A stretch of 64,000 bases of DNA from Afipia felis ATCC 53690 (GTDB taxonomy: Bacteria > Pseudomonadota > Alphaproteobacteria > Rhizobiales > Xanthobacteraceae): contig NZ_KB375270.1 of assembly GCF_000314735.2 (NCBI RefSeq), positions 1,488,001 through 1,552,000 on the forward strand, given 5' to 3'. The notes beneath the pieces were generated by a model that saw only the letters and a list, made by a program, of their open reading frames with translations, was not told the DNA's origin and ran no database searches. Both the position numbers and the translations under genes were made by a program. This document shows positions 1 through 7,911 of the stretch, one piece after another. Position 1 is the first letter of the stretch, and each line of letters starts with the position of its first letter.

Positions 1-1022
1 GCAGAGCCGAAACCGGCGAGCGCCTTGACGCCCTTCTCATCACGAATCTTCACGAGGCCCTTGGCGGCGACGTCCAGCGCCTCCTCCCACGTGGCTTCGC
101 GGAAATGCGTGAACGGATTGGCCGGATCGACCTGATCCATCGCATCCTTCTTCGCGTTAGGCAGCCGGATCAGCGGCTTGGTGATGCGATGCGGATGATG
201 GATGTAGTCATAACCAAAACGTCCCTTGACGCAGAGACGGTTATGGTTGGCAGGACCGTCACGACCTTCGGCGTAGACGATCTTCTCGTCCTTGACCTGA
301 TAGGTGACCTGACAGCCGACGCCACAGAACGGGCAGAGCGAGTCAACTTTCTTGTCGGCATAGACAGTGCGGGTGATCTGCTGCTCGTCAAGCAACGACG
401 ACGGCATCAGCGCGCCGGTCGGGCACGCCTGCACGCATTCGCCACACGCAACGCAGGTGGATTCGCCCATCGGATCGTCGAAGTCGAACACGATCTTGGA
501 GTCATGGTTGCGATACGCCATGCCAATGACGTCGTTGACCTGAACTTCGCGGCAGGCGCGAACGCACAGGCCGCACTGGATGCAGGAATCGAGATTGACG
601 CTCATCGCCGGATGGCTGTGGTCGCCGCTCCAGCGTTCGGCAGCCGGAAAGCGGCTTTCGGACACTTCAACCTTGTCGGCCCAGTTCCAGAACTTGGAGT
701 CCGGATCGTGCGAAGTTTCGCGCGCCGGCTGGTCGGCGACGAGAAGCTCCATCACCATCTTGCGCGCGGACTTTGCGCGCTCGCTGGCAGATTTCACCTT
801 CATGCCAACCGTCGGCGTCCGCTTGCAGGACGCCGCGAGCACGCGCTCGCCTTCGATCTCGACCATACACGCGCGGCAGTTGCCGTCGGCACGGTAGTCC
901 GGCTCCGGCGAATAGCACAGATGCGGAATCTCGGTCCCTTCGCGCTTCGCCACCTGCCAGATCGATTCACCCGGCGCGGCTTCAACCATCTTGCCGTCGA
1001 GTTCAAACTGAACCTTGCTCAT
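1..1022 (-). CDS. fdwA: Formate dehydrogenase alpha (catalytic Mo/W) subunit, N-terminal part
   Basis: Partial gene: about 340 N-terminal residues are present and the rest lies beyond the left edge. It is the catalytic subunit of a soluble NAD-dependent formate dehydrogenase (formate to CO2). In order it shows a plant-type [2Fe-2S] domain (CYSPEPDYRADGNC, then CRAC), an NADH-dehydrogenase-G type segment, two ferredoxin [4Fe-4S] motifs (CIQCGLC and CVACGECVQACP), and the start of the molybdopterin oxidoreductase domain with its own cluster (CPFCGVGC, then CVKGRFGYD). The ATG overlaps the stop of the beta subunit by 4 bases (ATGA), so the two are translationally coupled. The name fdwA follows the tungsten enzyme FDH1 of Methylorubrum, whose beta subunit is a NuoE-NuoF fusion as here, and the adjacent tungstate transporter agrees. 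The metal itself cannot be read from the sequence; fdsA is the alternative name. Confidence 0.93.
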   Translation of the reverse strand, partial: MSKVQFELDGKMVEAAPGESIWQVAKREGTEIPHLCYSPEPDYRADGNCRACMVEIEGERVLAASCKRTPTVGMKVKSASERAKSARKMVMELLVADQPARETSHDPDSKFWNWADKVEVSESRFPAAERWSGDHSHPAMSVNLDSCIQCGLCVRACREVQVNDVIGMAYRNHDSKIVFDFDDPMGESTCVACGECVQACPTGALMPSSLLDEQQITRTVYADKKVDSLCPFCGVGCQVTYQVKDEKIVYAEGRDGPANHNRLCVKGRFGYDYIHHPHRITKPLIRLPNAKKDAMDQVDPANPFTHFREATWEEALDVAAKGLVKIRDEKGVKALAGFGS

Positions 1023-3256
1023 TCTGCAGCCTCCTGCGGCGCGAACTCTTCAGGGAAATATTTAATCACCGAGGTCAGTGGATTCGAGGCCGCCTGCCCC
1101 AATCCGCAGATCGATGCATCGCGCATGGTCTGACTCAGTTCGTTGAGCAGGTCGCGGTTCCACGCGCGGGATTCCATCAGAACCGCTGCCTTCTGGGTTC
1201 CGACGCGGCACGGCGTGCACTGGCCGCAGCTTTCATCCTCGAAGAACTTCATCAGGTTCAGCGCGGCGTCCTTCACGTCATCCTTGTCGGACAACACGAC
1301 GACGGCGGCGGAGCCGATGAAGCAGCCGTATTTTTCCAGCGTACCGAAATCGAGCGGGATGTCGTCCATCGAGGCCGGCAAGATGCCGCCCGATGCGCCG
1401 CCCGGCAGATAGGCACGGAATTTATGGCCATCGGCCATGCCATCGCAGAACTCTTCGATCAGTTCCTTGATGGTGACGCCGGCGGGCGCGAGCTTCACGC
1501 CCGGATTCTTCACGCGGCCGGACACCGAATAGCTGCGCAATCCGTGGCGGTCATTGCGACCCTGCGCCTGCCACCAGTCGCCACCCTTTTCGACGATGTC
1601 GCGCACCCACCACAACGTCTCGACATTGTTGATAAGCGTCGGCAATCCGAACAAGCCGACCTGGAACGGATACGGCGGCTTGTGACGCGGCATGCCACGC
1701 TTGCCCTCGATGCTTTCCAGCAGCGCGGATTCCTCGCCGCAGATATAGGCACCGGCGCCACGACGCAGATGCAGCGCCGGGCCGCCTGCCGGAAGCCTGG
1801 CGATTTCGCGCGCCAAAATTTCGCGGCACGCCGGATATTCGTCGCGCAGATAGATATAGACCTCGGCCGCCTCGACGACATGCGCACCGATCAGCATGCC
1901 TTCGATGAAGCGATGCGGATCAGTTTCGAGATAGAAACGATCTTTGAACGTGCCGGGCTCGCCCTCGTCGCCGTTGATCGCCATCAGGCGCGGACCGGGC
2001 TCGCCGAGCACGGCGCGCCATTTGCGTCCCGTCGGGAAGCCCGCACCACCGAGACCACGCAACGACGCGCCTTCGAGCGCCTTGAGGATGTCTTCCTTGG
2101 AAGTCTTGCCCGAACGCAGCGCGTTCAGCAGCGCGTAACCGCCCTGCGCCACGTACGAATCGTAGTCGACATAATCAGGCACATGAACATGCATGTCGTG
2201 CTGCTTGACTGCAGCCAGCACGTTATCGACCGTCGCGTTGTCGATGAAGTTGTGCCCGACTTCCGCAGCCGGAGCCGTATCGCAACGGCCGACGCACGGC
2301 GCACGAACGACGCGCACACCCGGACCTGCCTTGTTCTGCAATTCCTTCAGCAGCGCTTCGGCGCCAAGCATCGCGCAGGTCAGCGAGTCGCAAACACGGA
2401 TGGTGACGGGCGCGATATCAGGCGCGCCTTCCTTCACCACATCGAAATGCGCGTAGAAGGTTGCAACCTCGAACACTTCCGCGAATGCGAGCTTCATCTC
2501 GTCGGCCAGCGCAGCGAGATGGGCCGCGGAAATCTGGCCCCATTTATCCTGAATGAGATGGAGATACTCGATCAGCATGTCGCGACGGCGCGACTTGCCT
2601 TCAAGCAGAAACTCGATTTCCTCACTTGCCTTGGGATCGATCTGGCGGCCTTTCGGCGTGGCTTTCGCGCGCCGCTTACCCTCGCCAGGATGCTCGAAAG
2701 GAATGACTTTTTGGGATCCTTGGTCGTGACTCATTAGAATGCCTCTATCTTTCATCAAGTCATACCGCTGCTGGGATACCATATGCAAGGAACTGTTGAG
2801 TTCCTCGGCCGTAAAATCGGCCGCCAGAATGTCGCTCCAAGCGGCTAGATCGACCGGCCTGTCCAAAAGAGACAACACGCTGTCCGGTGGACGGCATACC
2901 CGGACGCCTTTCGGCGTTTCGACGATCGGATAAACCAGCAACTCCGGCGCGCGGGACATAAAGTCGAGCAGCGCATCATCGGTCCATTTCGGGTTGCTCA
3001 GGTTGAAATCCGCAAACCGCACGGATTTGCGGAACAACCGTCGCACCGGCACGCCCATCTTGCGCGCCAGATATTTCAGGCGAGCGGGACTAGGCGGCGT
3101 CTTGAAATACTCAACGACGGTTGGCGTTTCTCCGCTCGCGAGAAGCAACGCCAGGACCTGCCGCGAGATGCCGGATGCCGGATTGTGATAGATGGTCACA
3201 ACCTTCGGCCGCCGACTGCTTTTTGTTTTTAAATTAACAACGGTGCCGCCGGGCAT
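1019..3256 (-). CDS. fdwB: Formate dehydrogenase beta subunit (NuoE-NuoF fusion) with in-frame ArsC-like N-terminal domain
   Basis: This is the diaphorase subunit passing electrons from the alpha subunit to NAD+. Residues about 210-365 are NuoE-like, with [2Fe-2S] cysteines in CDSLTC and CVGRC. Residues about 385-730 are NuoF-like, with GLGGAGFPTGRKW (FMN), NGDEGEPGTFKDR (NADH) and the [4Fe-4S] motif CGQCTPC. Residues about 19-135 match the E. coli R773-type arsenate reductase ArsC (YHNPxxGxSR start, VRRLFRK, VCRP), but the catalytic Cys is Ser28 (codon at 3173-3175). No stop separates the two parts. The ATG at 3256 has a GAGGG upstream. A second ATG at 2734 is preceded by AGAGG and would give a 571-residue protein, the size of a normal NuoE-NuoF fusion. 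The product could therefore be one long fusion, two overlapping proteins, or both. Confidence 0.9.
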   Translation of the reverse strand: MPGGTVVNLKTKSSRRPKVVTIYHNPASGISRQVLALLLASGETPTVVEYFKTPPSPARLKYLARKMGVPVRRLFRKSVRFADFNLSNPKWTDDALLDFMSRAPELLVYPIVETPKGVRVCRPPDSVLSLLDRPVDLAAWSDILAADFTAEELNSSLHMVSQQRYDLMKDRGILMSHDQGSQKVIPFEHPGEGKRRAKATPKGRQIDPKASEEIEFLLEGKSRRRDMLIEYLHLIQDKWGQISAAHLAALADEMKLAFAEVFEVATFYAHFDVVKEGAPDIAPVTIRVCDSLTCAMLGAEALLKELQNKAGPGVRVVRAPCVGRCDTAPAAEVGHNFIDNATVDNVLAAVKQHDMHVHVPDYVDYDSYVAQGGYALLNALRSGKTSKEDILKALEGASLRGLGGAGFPTGRKWRAVLGEPGPRLMAINGDEGEPGTFKDRFYLETDPHRFIEGMLIGAHVVEAAEVYIYLRDEYPACREILAREIARLPAGGPALHLRRGAGAYICGEESALLESIEGKRGMPRHKPPYPFQVGLFGLPTLINNVETLWWVRDIVEKGGDWWQAQGRNDRHGLRSYSVSGRVKNPGVKLAPAGVTIKELIEEFCDGMADGHKFRAYLPGGASGGILPASMDDIPLDFGTLEKYGCFIGSAAVVVLSDKDDVKDAALNLMKFFEDESCGQCTPCRVGTQKAAVLMESRAWNRDLLNELSQTMRDASICGLGQAASNPLTSVIKYFPEEFAPQEAAE

Positions 3257-3391
3257 GGAACCCTCAGGGAAGCCAACCCGGTCAGCATGCCAAACAGTTG
3301 ATACACCATCAATAACTTGCTCTGTCGCAGGGCAAGGAAAACACCCTCATTATCGGAATAGACTATCGTAAGCTCGCAAATTTCCGCCGGT

Positions 3392-3544
3392 CTATTTGCT
3401 TTTGTTATCGATCCGATCTTCGCCCTTGTGATGGGGGTCACGGTCGAGTTTATCTGGTTGCGGCGACGGCTTCGGACCATCTTTCGAGCCGCCGTGTTTG
3501 CCGCCCTGATCCCATACGCCGGGAAGATCGTTTTCCTTTTTCAT
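3392..3544 (-). CDS. Small hydrophilic hypothetical protein (50 aa)
   Basis: A short open frame starts with ATG at 3544 behind a reasonable ribosome binding site (GGGAAG, 5 bases before the start) and ends in TAG. The product begins MKKENDLPGVWDQGGKHGG and is rich in Lys, Asp, Gly, Pro and His, with no membrane segment or cysteine. It lies on the same strand as the formate dehydrogenase genes, 135 bases upstream of the beta subunit start. I do not recognise the family. The evidence is the clean start signal and a balanced, non-shadow composition. The opposite strand could be read as an N-terminal extension of tupB, but that extension lacks permease character. Confidence 0.45.
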   Translation of the reverse strand: MKKENDLPGVWDQGGKHGGSKDGPKPSPQPDKLDRDPHHKGEDRIDNKSK

Positions 3545-3607
3545 CCTGTCTTCCCTTCATCTGGTTTGAACGATGGCTCCATCGCCAGATTCCGTTTCGG
3601 TGTGCTG

Positions 3608-4303
3608 ATGTCCAATCTCGTTGCCGCCTTTGAGCTTGTCCGCTCGTTCGATGCCAGCCTGTTCCAGATCATCGGGCTGTCGCTGTTCGTGAGCCTGTCG
3701 GCTGTCGCATGGGCCGCGTTGATCGGTGTGCCGCTCGGAGCTCTCATCGCTCTTAACGCCTTTCCCGGCCGCACGTTCATTATCGTCGTCATCAATGCGC
3801 TGATGGGCTTGCCGCCGGTGGTAGCCGGTCTCGTCATTTATCTCACCTTGTCACGCTCGGGCCCGCTCGGATCGTGGGGACTGCTGTTCACGCCGTCGGC
3901 TATGATCATCGCGCAGACGCTGCTGGTCACGCCGATCATTGCGGCGCTGACGCGGCAGACCATCGAAGACGCATGGGTCGAGTACCGTGACGAATTGACC
4001 GCGATGAACATCGGTGTCTTCGCCCGCGCCATAACCCTGATCTGGGATTGCCGGTTCAGCCTGATGACGGCGCTGCTCGCTGGGTTTGGCCGCGCCGCTG
4101 CCGAAGTCGGTGCCATCATCATCGTCGGCGGCAACATCGACGGCTTCACCCGGACGATGACCACGACCATCGCGCTCGAAACCTCGAAAGGCGACCTTCC
4201 GCGCGCCATCGCACTCGGCGGCGTGCTGGTCGGCATCATTATCGTGATCAACGCGCTTGCGTGGAGCACGCAACGGCTCGGCGCACGCTTCTCGGAGGCA
4301 TGA
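3608..4303 (+). CDS. tupB: Tungstate ABC transporter permease
   Basis: This is the inner-membrane permease of a TupABC-type tungstate importer, 231 residues with five or six hydrophobic segments. The binding-protein-dependent transport signature is visible in the region RAAAEVGAIIIVGGN. The open frame runs upstream to 3428, but those 60 residues are arginine-rich and unlike a permease start, so the ATG giving MSNLVAAFELVRSFD is preferred. Its stop overlaps an ATG of the ATPase gene. The next two genes are the ATPase and the binding protein, which identifies the system. Tungstate is favoured over molybdate because TupA, not ModA, is the binding protein. Confidence 0.9.
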   Translation: MSNLVAAFELVRSFDASLFQIIGLSLFVSLSAVAWAALIGVPLGALIALNAFPGRTFIIVVINALMGLPPVVAGLVIYLTLSRSGPLGSWGLLFTPSAMIIAQTLLVTPIIAALTRQTIEDAWVEYRDELTAMNIGVFARAITLIWDCRFSLMTALLAGFGRAAAEVGAIIIVGGNIDGFTRTMTTTIALETSKGDLPRAIALGGVLVGIIIVINALAWSTQRLGARFSEA

Positions 4304-4305
4304 CG

Positions 4306-5028
4306 ATGCTCGCCATGACGTCCGATCTTCCCATAGCGCTGGAACATGTGAGCATCGTGGCGGGTGGGATCTCGATCCTCACGGATGTTACGCTAAGATT
4401 CTCCTCCGGCGCGCCGACGGTACTGATCGGCCCGAACGGGTCCGGCAAAACCACGCTACTGCGCGTCGCGATGGGGCTTCTGCAACCTTCCAGTGGAAGC
4501 GTGACCTGGGGCGGCCAGGAACGGGTCGCGCCACAGCGCCGCGCGATTGTATTTCAACGTCCGGCCATGCTGCGGCGAACCGCTGCCGCCAACATCGAAT
4601 ATGCGCTGGCGAGCGTGAACATCGAACGCGATCTCTGGAAGCAGCGCACGGAGGAGCTTCTGGCGATGGTCGGACTGTCCGGGTTAGGCGAGCGGCCCGC
4701 GCGCAAACTCTCAGGCGGCGAACAGCAGCGGCTTGCTCTCGCCCGCGCGCTCGCCCGCAGTCCGGAAGTGCTGTTTCTCGACGAACCAACGGCGGCACTC
4801 GATCCCTATTCCACCAAGGCTATCGAGGATGTTCTTGCAACGATCTCGGCGAAGAACATCAAGATCGTGATGTCGACACATGATCTCGGCGAGGCACGCC
4901 GCCTGGCGGGCGACATCGTGTTTCTCAATCATGGCCGCATCGTCGAAACGGGATCAGCCACGAACTTCTTCACTGCTCCGATAACCGGCGATGGACAGCG
5001 TTTTATCGCCGGCGAACTTCTGATCTAG
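4306..5028 (+). CDS. tupC: Tungstate ABC transporter ATP-binding protein
   Basis: This is the cytoplasmic ATPase of the tungstate importer, about 240 residues. It shows Walker A (GPNGSGKTT), the ABC signature (LSGGEQQRLALARAL), Walker B (EVLFLDEP) and the switch histidine (STHDLGEA). Two ATGs are possible. The one at 4300 overlaps the tupB stop but is only one base from the GGAGG at 4294-4298. The one at 4306 has ideal 7-base spacing to it and is chosen. It is cotranscribed with tupB and tupA. Confidence 0.92.
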   Translation: MLAMTSDLPIALEHVSIVAGGISILTDVTLRFSSGAPTVLIGPNGSGKTTLLRVAMGLLQPSSGSVTWGGQERVAPQRRAIVFQRPAMLRRTAAANIEYALASVNIERDLWKQRTEELLAMVGLSGLGERPARKLSGGEQQRLALARALARSPEVLFLDEPTAALDPYSTKAIEDVLATISAKNIKIVMSTHDLGEARRLAGDIVFLNHGRIVETGSATNFFTAPITGDGQRFIAGELLI

Positions 5029-5041
5029 GAAAGGAAAGCAC

Positions 5042-5872
5042 ATGAAACGACTGCATACGCTCGCGGCACTGGCCATTCTCGGCATTCTGTCGATGATGCC
5101 GGCTTCAGCGCAAGACAAGTCGATCGTCGTTGCCTCGACAACCTCGACGCAGGATTCCGGCCTGTTCGGGCACCTGCTGCCGGCGTTCAAACAAAAGACC
5201 GGCATCGACGTCAAAGTCATCGCGCAGGGCACTGGACAGGCGCTCGACACCGGTCGGCGCGGCGATGCCGATGTCGTCTTCGTGCACGCCAAATCAGCGG
5301 AAGAAAAATTCCTCGCCGAGGGACAAAGCACCAAGCGCTATCCGGTGATGTATAACGACTTCGTGCTGATCGGACCCAAGAGCGATCCCGCCGGCATCAA
5401 GGGCACCAAGGACATCGTCGCCGCACTGAAGACGATCAAGGAAAAAGGCGCGCCATTCATCTCGCGCGGCGACCGCTCCGGCACGCATATCGCCGAGCTG
5501 AAGCTCTGGACCACCGCGGGCATCGACATCGCGAAGGACAAAGGCCCCTGGTACAAGGACATCGGTCAAGGCATGGGCGCGGCGCTCAACACCGCGTCGG
5601 CTGCGAATGCTTACGTGATTTCCGATCGCGGCACTTGGCTGTCGTTCAAGAACCGTGGCGATCTCGTCATCGCGGTCGAAGGCGACAAGCGGCTATTCAA
5701 CCAATACGGCGTGATGCTGGTCAATCCGGCGAAGCATCCGAACGTCAAGGCCGAGCTCGGACAGCAGTTCATCGACTGGCTGGTCTCGCCGGAAGGCCAG
5801 AAAAATATTGCGGACTATAAGATCAACGGCGAGCAGCTGTTCTATCCAAACGCTAACGATCCAAACGCCTGA
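5042..5872 (+). CDS. tupA: Tungstate-binding periplasmic protein
   Basis: This is the periplasmic solute-binding protein, 276 residues, with a cleavable signal peptide ending near ASAQ at residue 24. The mature start VVASTTSTQDSG is the TupA hallmark: the TTS motif binds the oxyanion. The later segment SRGDRSGTH is also typical. A strong ribosome binding site (AGGAAAGG) precedes the ATG. It is the last gene of tupBCA and is followed by a clear hairpin terminator. The system probably supplies tungsten or molybdenum to the formate dehydrogenase and molybdo-hydroxylase encoded on either side. Confidence 0.94.
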   Translation: MKRLHTLAALAILGILSMMPASAQDKSIVVASTTSTQDSGLFGHLLPAFKQKTGIDVKVIAQGTGQALDTGRRGDADVVFVHAKSAEEKFLAEGQSTKRYPVMYNDFVLIGPKSDPAGIKGTKDIVAALKTIKEKGAPFISRGDRSGTHIAELKLWTTAGIDIAKDKGPWYKDIGQGMGAALNTASAANAYVISDRGTWLSFKNRGDLVIAVEGDKRLFNQYGVMLVNPAKHPNVKAELGQQFIDWLVSPEGQKNIADYKINGEQLFYPNANDPNA

Positions 5873-5899
5873 GGTCGGCCAAAATTTAATCGCAATACG

Positions 5900-5930
5900 C
5901 GGCACCATCGGGTCTTTCCCGATGGTGCCG
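5900..5930. terminator. Bidirectional hairpin terminator between tupA and moeA
   Basis: A perfect 13-base-pair stem (CGGCACCATCGGG at 5900-5912 with its complement at 5918-5930) closes a TCTTT loop. A T-rich stretch follows on the plus side and an AT-rich stretch on the minus side. It lies between two convergent genes, so it probably ends both transcripts. Confidence 0.85.
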
Positions 5931-5937
5931 TTCTGCT

Positions 5938-7857
5938 TTAGACCGGCCGGAAACCTGCCTGCTCGAGCGCCGCTCGCGTCTCCTTGGAGCGCAATGATTC
6001 CAGAAATGCCGCGACGCCGGGCCGGTTCTTCCGTGCCGTGACCAGCGCGAAGTCGTAATGCTCTTCCGCGAACGGGATGAAGCCAAGCCCGGCAGCATAC
6101 GCGACAGGCGCGATCGTCATGCCCCAGTCGGCGCGATGCTGCGCGACAGCGGCCGCAACGGCGTTGTGCGATTTCGGCTGATTCCAGTAGCCTTCGGGCC
6201 GACTGCCGCCGAGCAGACGGTCGATCAGGATGCGCGTCCCCGCCCCCTGATTGCGGTTGACCATCATGCATGTCGGGTCGGCGAGCGCGGCTTTCACCGC
6301 GCCCTTGGCATCGAGCCCCTCGAAGCGCGTATCGCCACGCCGGAAGACGATGCCCTGCATGCGGCGATAGCCCGGGACCAATTCGAGACCGGGCTTGAGA
6401 AACGGCGCGTTGTAGACGTCGGTCTTTTCATCCAGCAGATGGATCGGCGCCATATCGCATTCGCCACGGCTCGCCGCAGCAAGGCCGCCAAGACTGCCTA
6501 CGGAAATCGAACGCACCGACAGATCGGCACGCGCGAGCGGCGCGGTGACGATATCGAGGCCTGTACAGTGGCTGCCGATAACCACCAGATCCGGCACGCG
6601 GACGTGCGGCGTGAACAGCGTCACTTCGGCCTCGGTGCCAGCGGCCATCTGATCCGCGAGCGCATCAATTCGCAGGAAACCATCAGCCTGCGCGAAAGCG
6701 GTGATCGCGCCCGAGCCCTTGCCCGAGGGATAGGCGATCAATCCGTCGTCGCCTTCCACCAGCGACACCATCACGAACTCGGTACGGCCAAGCTCGGATG
6801 CGATCCGCACCGGCACGCGCGCCTGCACCTTGGCGTCCGCGCGCGGCGGAAGCCCCGCCATGCGCCGCAGCACCGGCACGATCATGTCGTGAAAGGTGAA
6901 CATCGCAGAGGTCGGAAAGCCAGGGAGGATTACCACCGGTTTGCCGTCGCACACCGCCAGACACAGCGGCTTGCCCGGCTTCAACGCGACGCCGTGCGCG
7001 ATGACTCCCGGTTTTCCGAGTCGCGACACGATGCGATGCGAGACGTCGCCGGAGCCTTTCGACGTGCCACCCGAGAGCACGAGCATGTCGCTATTGGCAA
7101 GAGCGGAGCGCATGCCCGCTTCGAGCTTGGTTTCATCGTCGGGAAATGAGCCGGCGAACCACGCGATGCCGCCATTCTCGTTTACCGCAGCCGAAACGAT
7201 CGGACCGTTGGTGTCGTAGATCGCTGCCGGCCTCAGACTCTGTCCCGGCGCGACGAGTTCGTCGCCGGTCGACAAAACCGCCACCTTAGGCTTGCGCACC
7301 ACGGAGATTTGCGGAATGCCGCACGCCGCGAGCATCCCGATCTCGCGCGATCCGATCATCGTCCCCGCGCGCAACAGCACTTCGCCGCGCGCGATGTCAG
7401 ACCCCGCATAAGAAACGTACTGCCCCGGCGATGCGGTGCGGTCGATATCAATGGCGCCCTCGCCTGCAGGCTGGGTGTGTTCGATCATCACCACGGCATC
7501 CGCGCCGCGCGGCACCGGACCACCGGTCGCGATCGATGTGGCTGTGCCGGAGGTGACGAGCAGTTGCGGCGCGACGCCACAAGCGATCACCTCATCGTTC
7601 AGCACAAGGCGAACGGGCCGGTTGCCGGTGGCATCCTTCAGGTCGGTAGAGCGAACGGCAAAACCGTCGACATTCGAACGGTCGAACGGCGGCACGTCGA
7701 TCGGCGCAACGACATCGTGCGCGAGTGCACAGCCAATGGCGTCGGCCAGCGTGCGTTGCTCCGTCACCGGACGGCGCGGAAAAACAGCCGCCTCAAATCG
7801 GGCCAGCGCATCCTCGCGGGACAACACTGTGAGGAACTGTTCCTGGTCAACGCTCAC
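5938..7857 (-). CDS. moeA: Molybdopterin molybdenumtransferase MoeA fused to a periplasmic-binding-like domain
   Basis: This 639-residue protein inserts Mo or W into molybdopterin-AMP. Residues 1 to about 400 are a full MoeA: PPFDRSNVDGFAVRS, GGPVPRGADAVV, LSTGDELVAPGQ, LSGGTSKGSGDVS and LPGFPTSAMF are all present. Residues about 415-639 form a PBP-like domain (Pfam PF12727 type), with IGSHCTGLD at its start and NRNQGAGTR in the middle. Such domains are thought to bind molybdate or tungstate, but here it is cytoplasmic. The start is GTG with GAGG 8 bases upstream. It lies 54 bases downstream of a second, degenerate moeA and is convergent with the tungstate importer, fitting a shared role in metal supply to the enzymes nearby. 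Confidence 0.93.
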   Translation of the reverse strand: MSVDQEQFLTVLSREDALARFEAAVFPRRPVTEQRTLADAIGCALAHDVVAPIDVPPFDRSNVDGFAVRSTDLKDATGNRPVRLVLNDEVIACGVAPQLLVTSGTATSIATGGPVPRGADAVVMIEHTQPAGEGAIDIDRTASPGQYVSYAGSDIARGEVLLRAGTMIGSREIGMLAACGIPQISVVRKPKVAVLSTGDELVAPGQSLRPAAIYDTNGPIVSAAVNENGGIAWFAGSFPDDETKLEAGMRSALANSDMLVLSGGTSKGSGDVSHRIVSRLGKPGVIAHGVALKPGKPLCLAVCDGKPVVILPGFPTSAMFTFHDMIVPVLRRMAGLPPRADAKVQARVPVRIASELGRTEFVMVSLVEGDDGLIAYPSGKGSGAITAFAQADGFLRIDALADQMAAGTEAEVTLFTPHVRVPDLVVIGSHCTGLDIVTAPLARADLSVRSISVGSLGGLAAASRGECDMAPIHLLDEKTDVYNAPFLKPGLELVPGYRRMQGIVFRRGDTRFEGLDAKGAVKAALADPTCMMVNRNQGAGTRILIDRLLGGSRPEGYWNQPKSHNAVAAAVAQHRADWGMTIAPVAYAAGLGFIPFAEEHYDFALVTARKNRPGVAAFLESLRSKETRAALEQAGFRPV

Positions 7858-7911
7858 GGCGCATACCTCGTTTTGCGGAAATCGTTATGCTGCATATCGA
7901 CTATATAGGTC

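Noticed and set aside
3428..3607. N-terminal 60-residue extension of TupB
   Set aside because: The residues are Arg-rich and unlike permeases, and the ATG at 3608 starts normal TupB sequence. The opposite strand has a better small frame.
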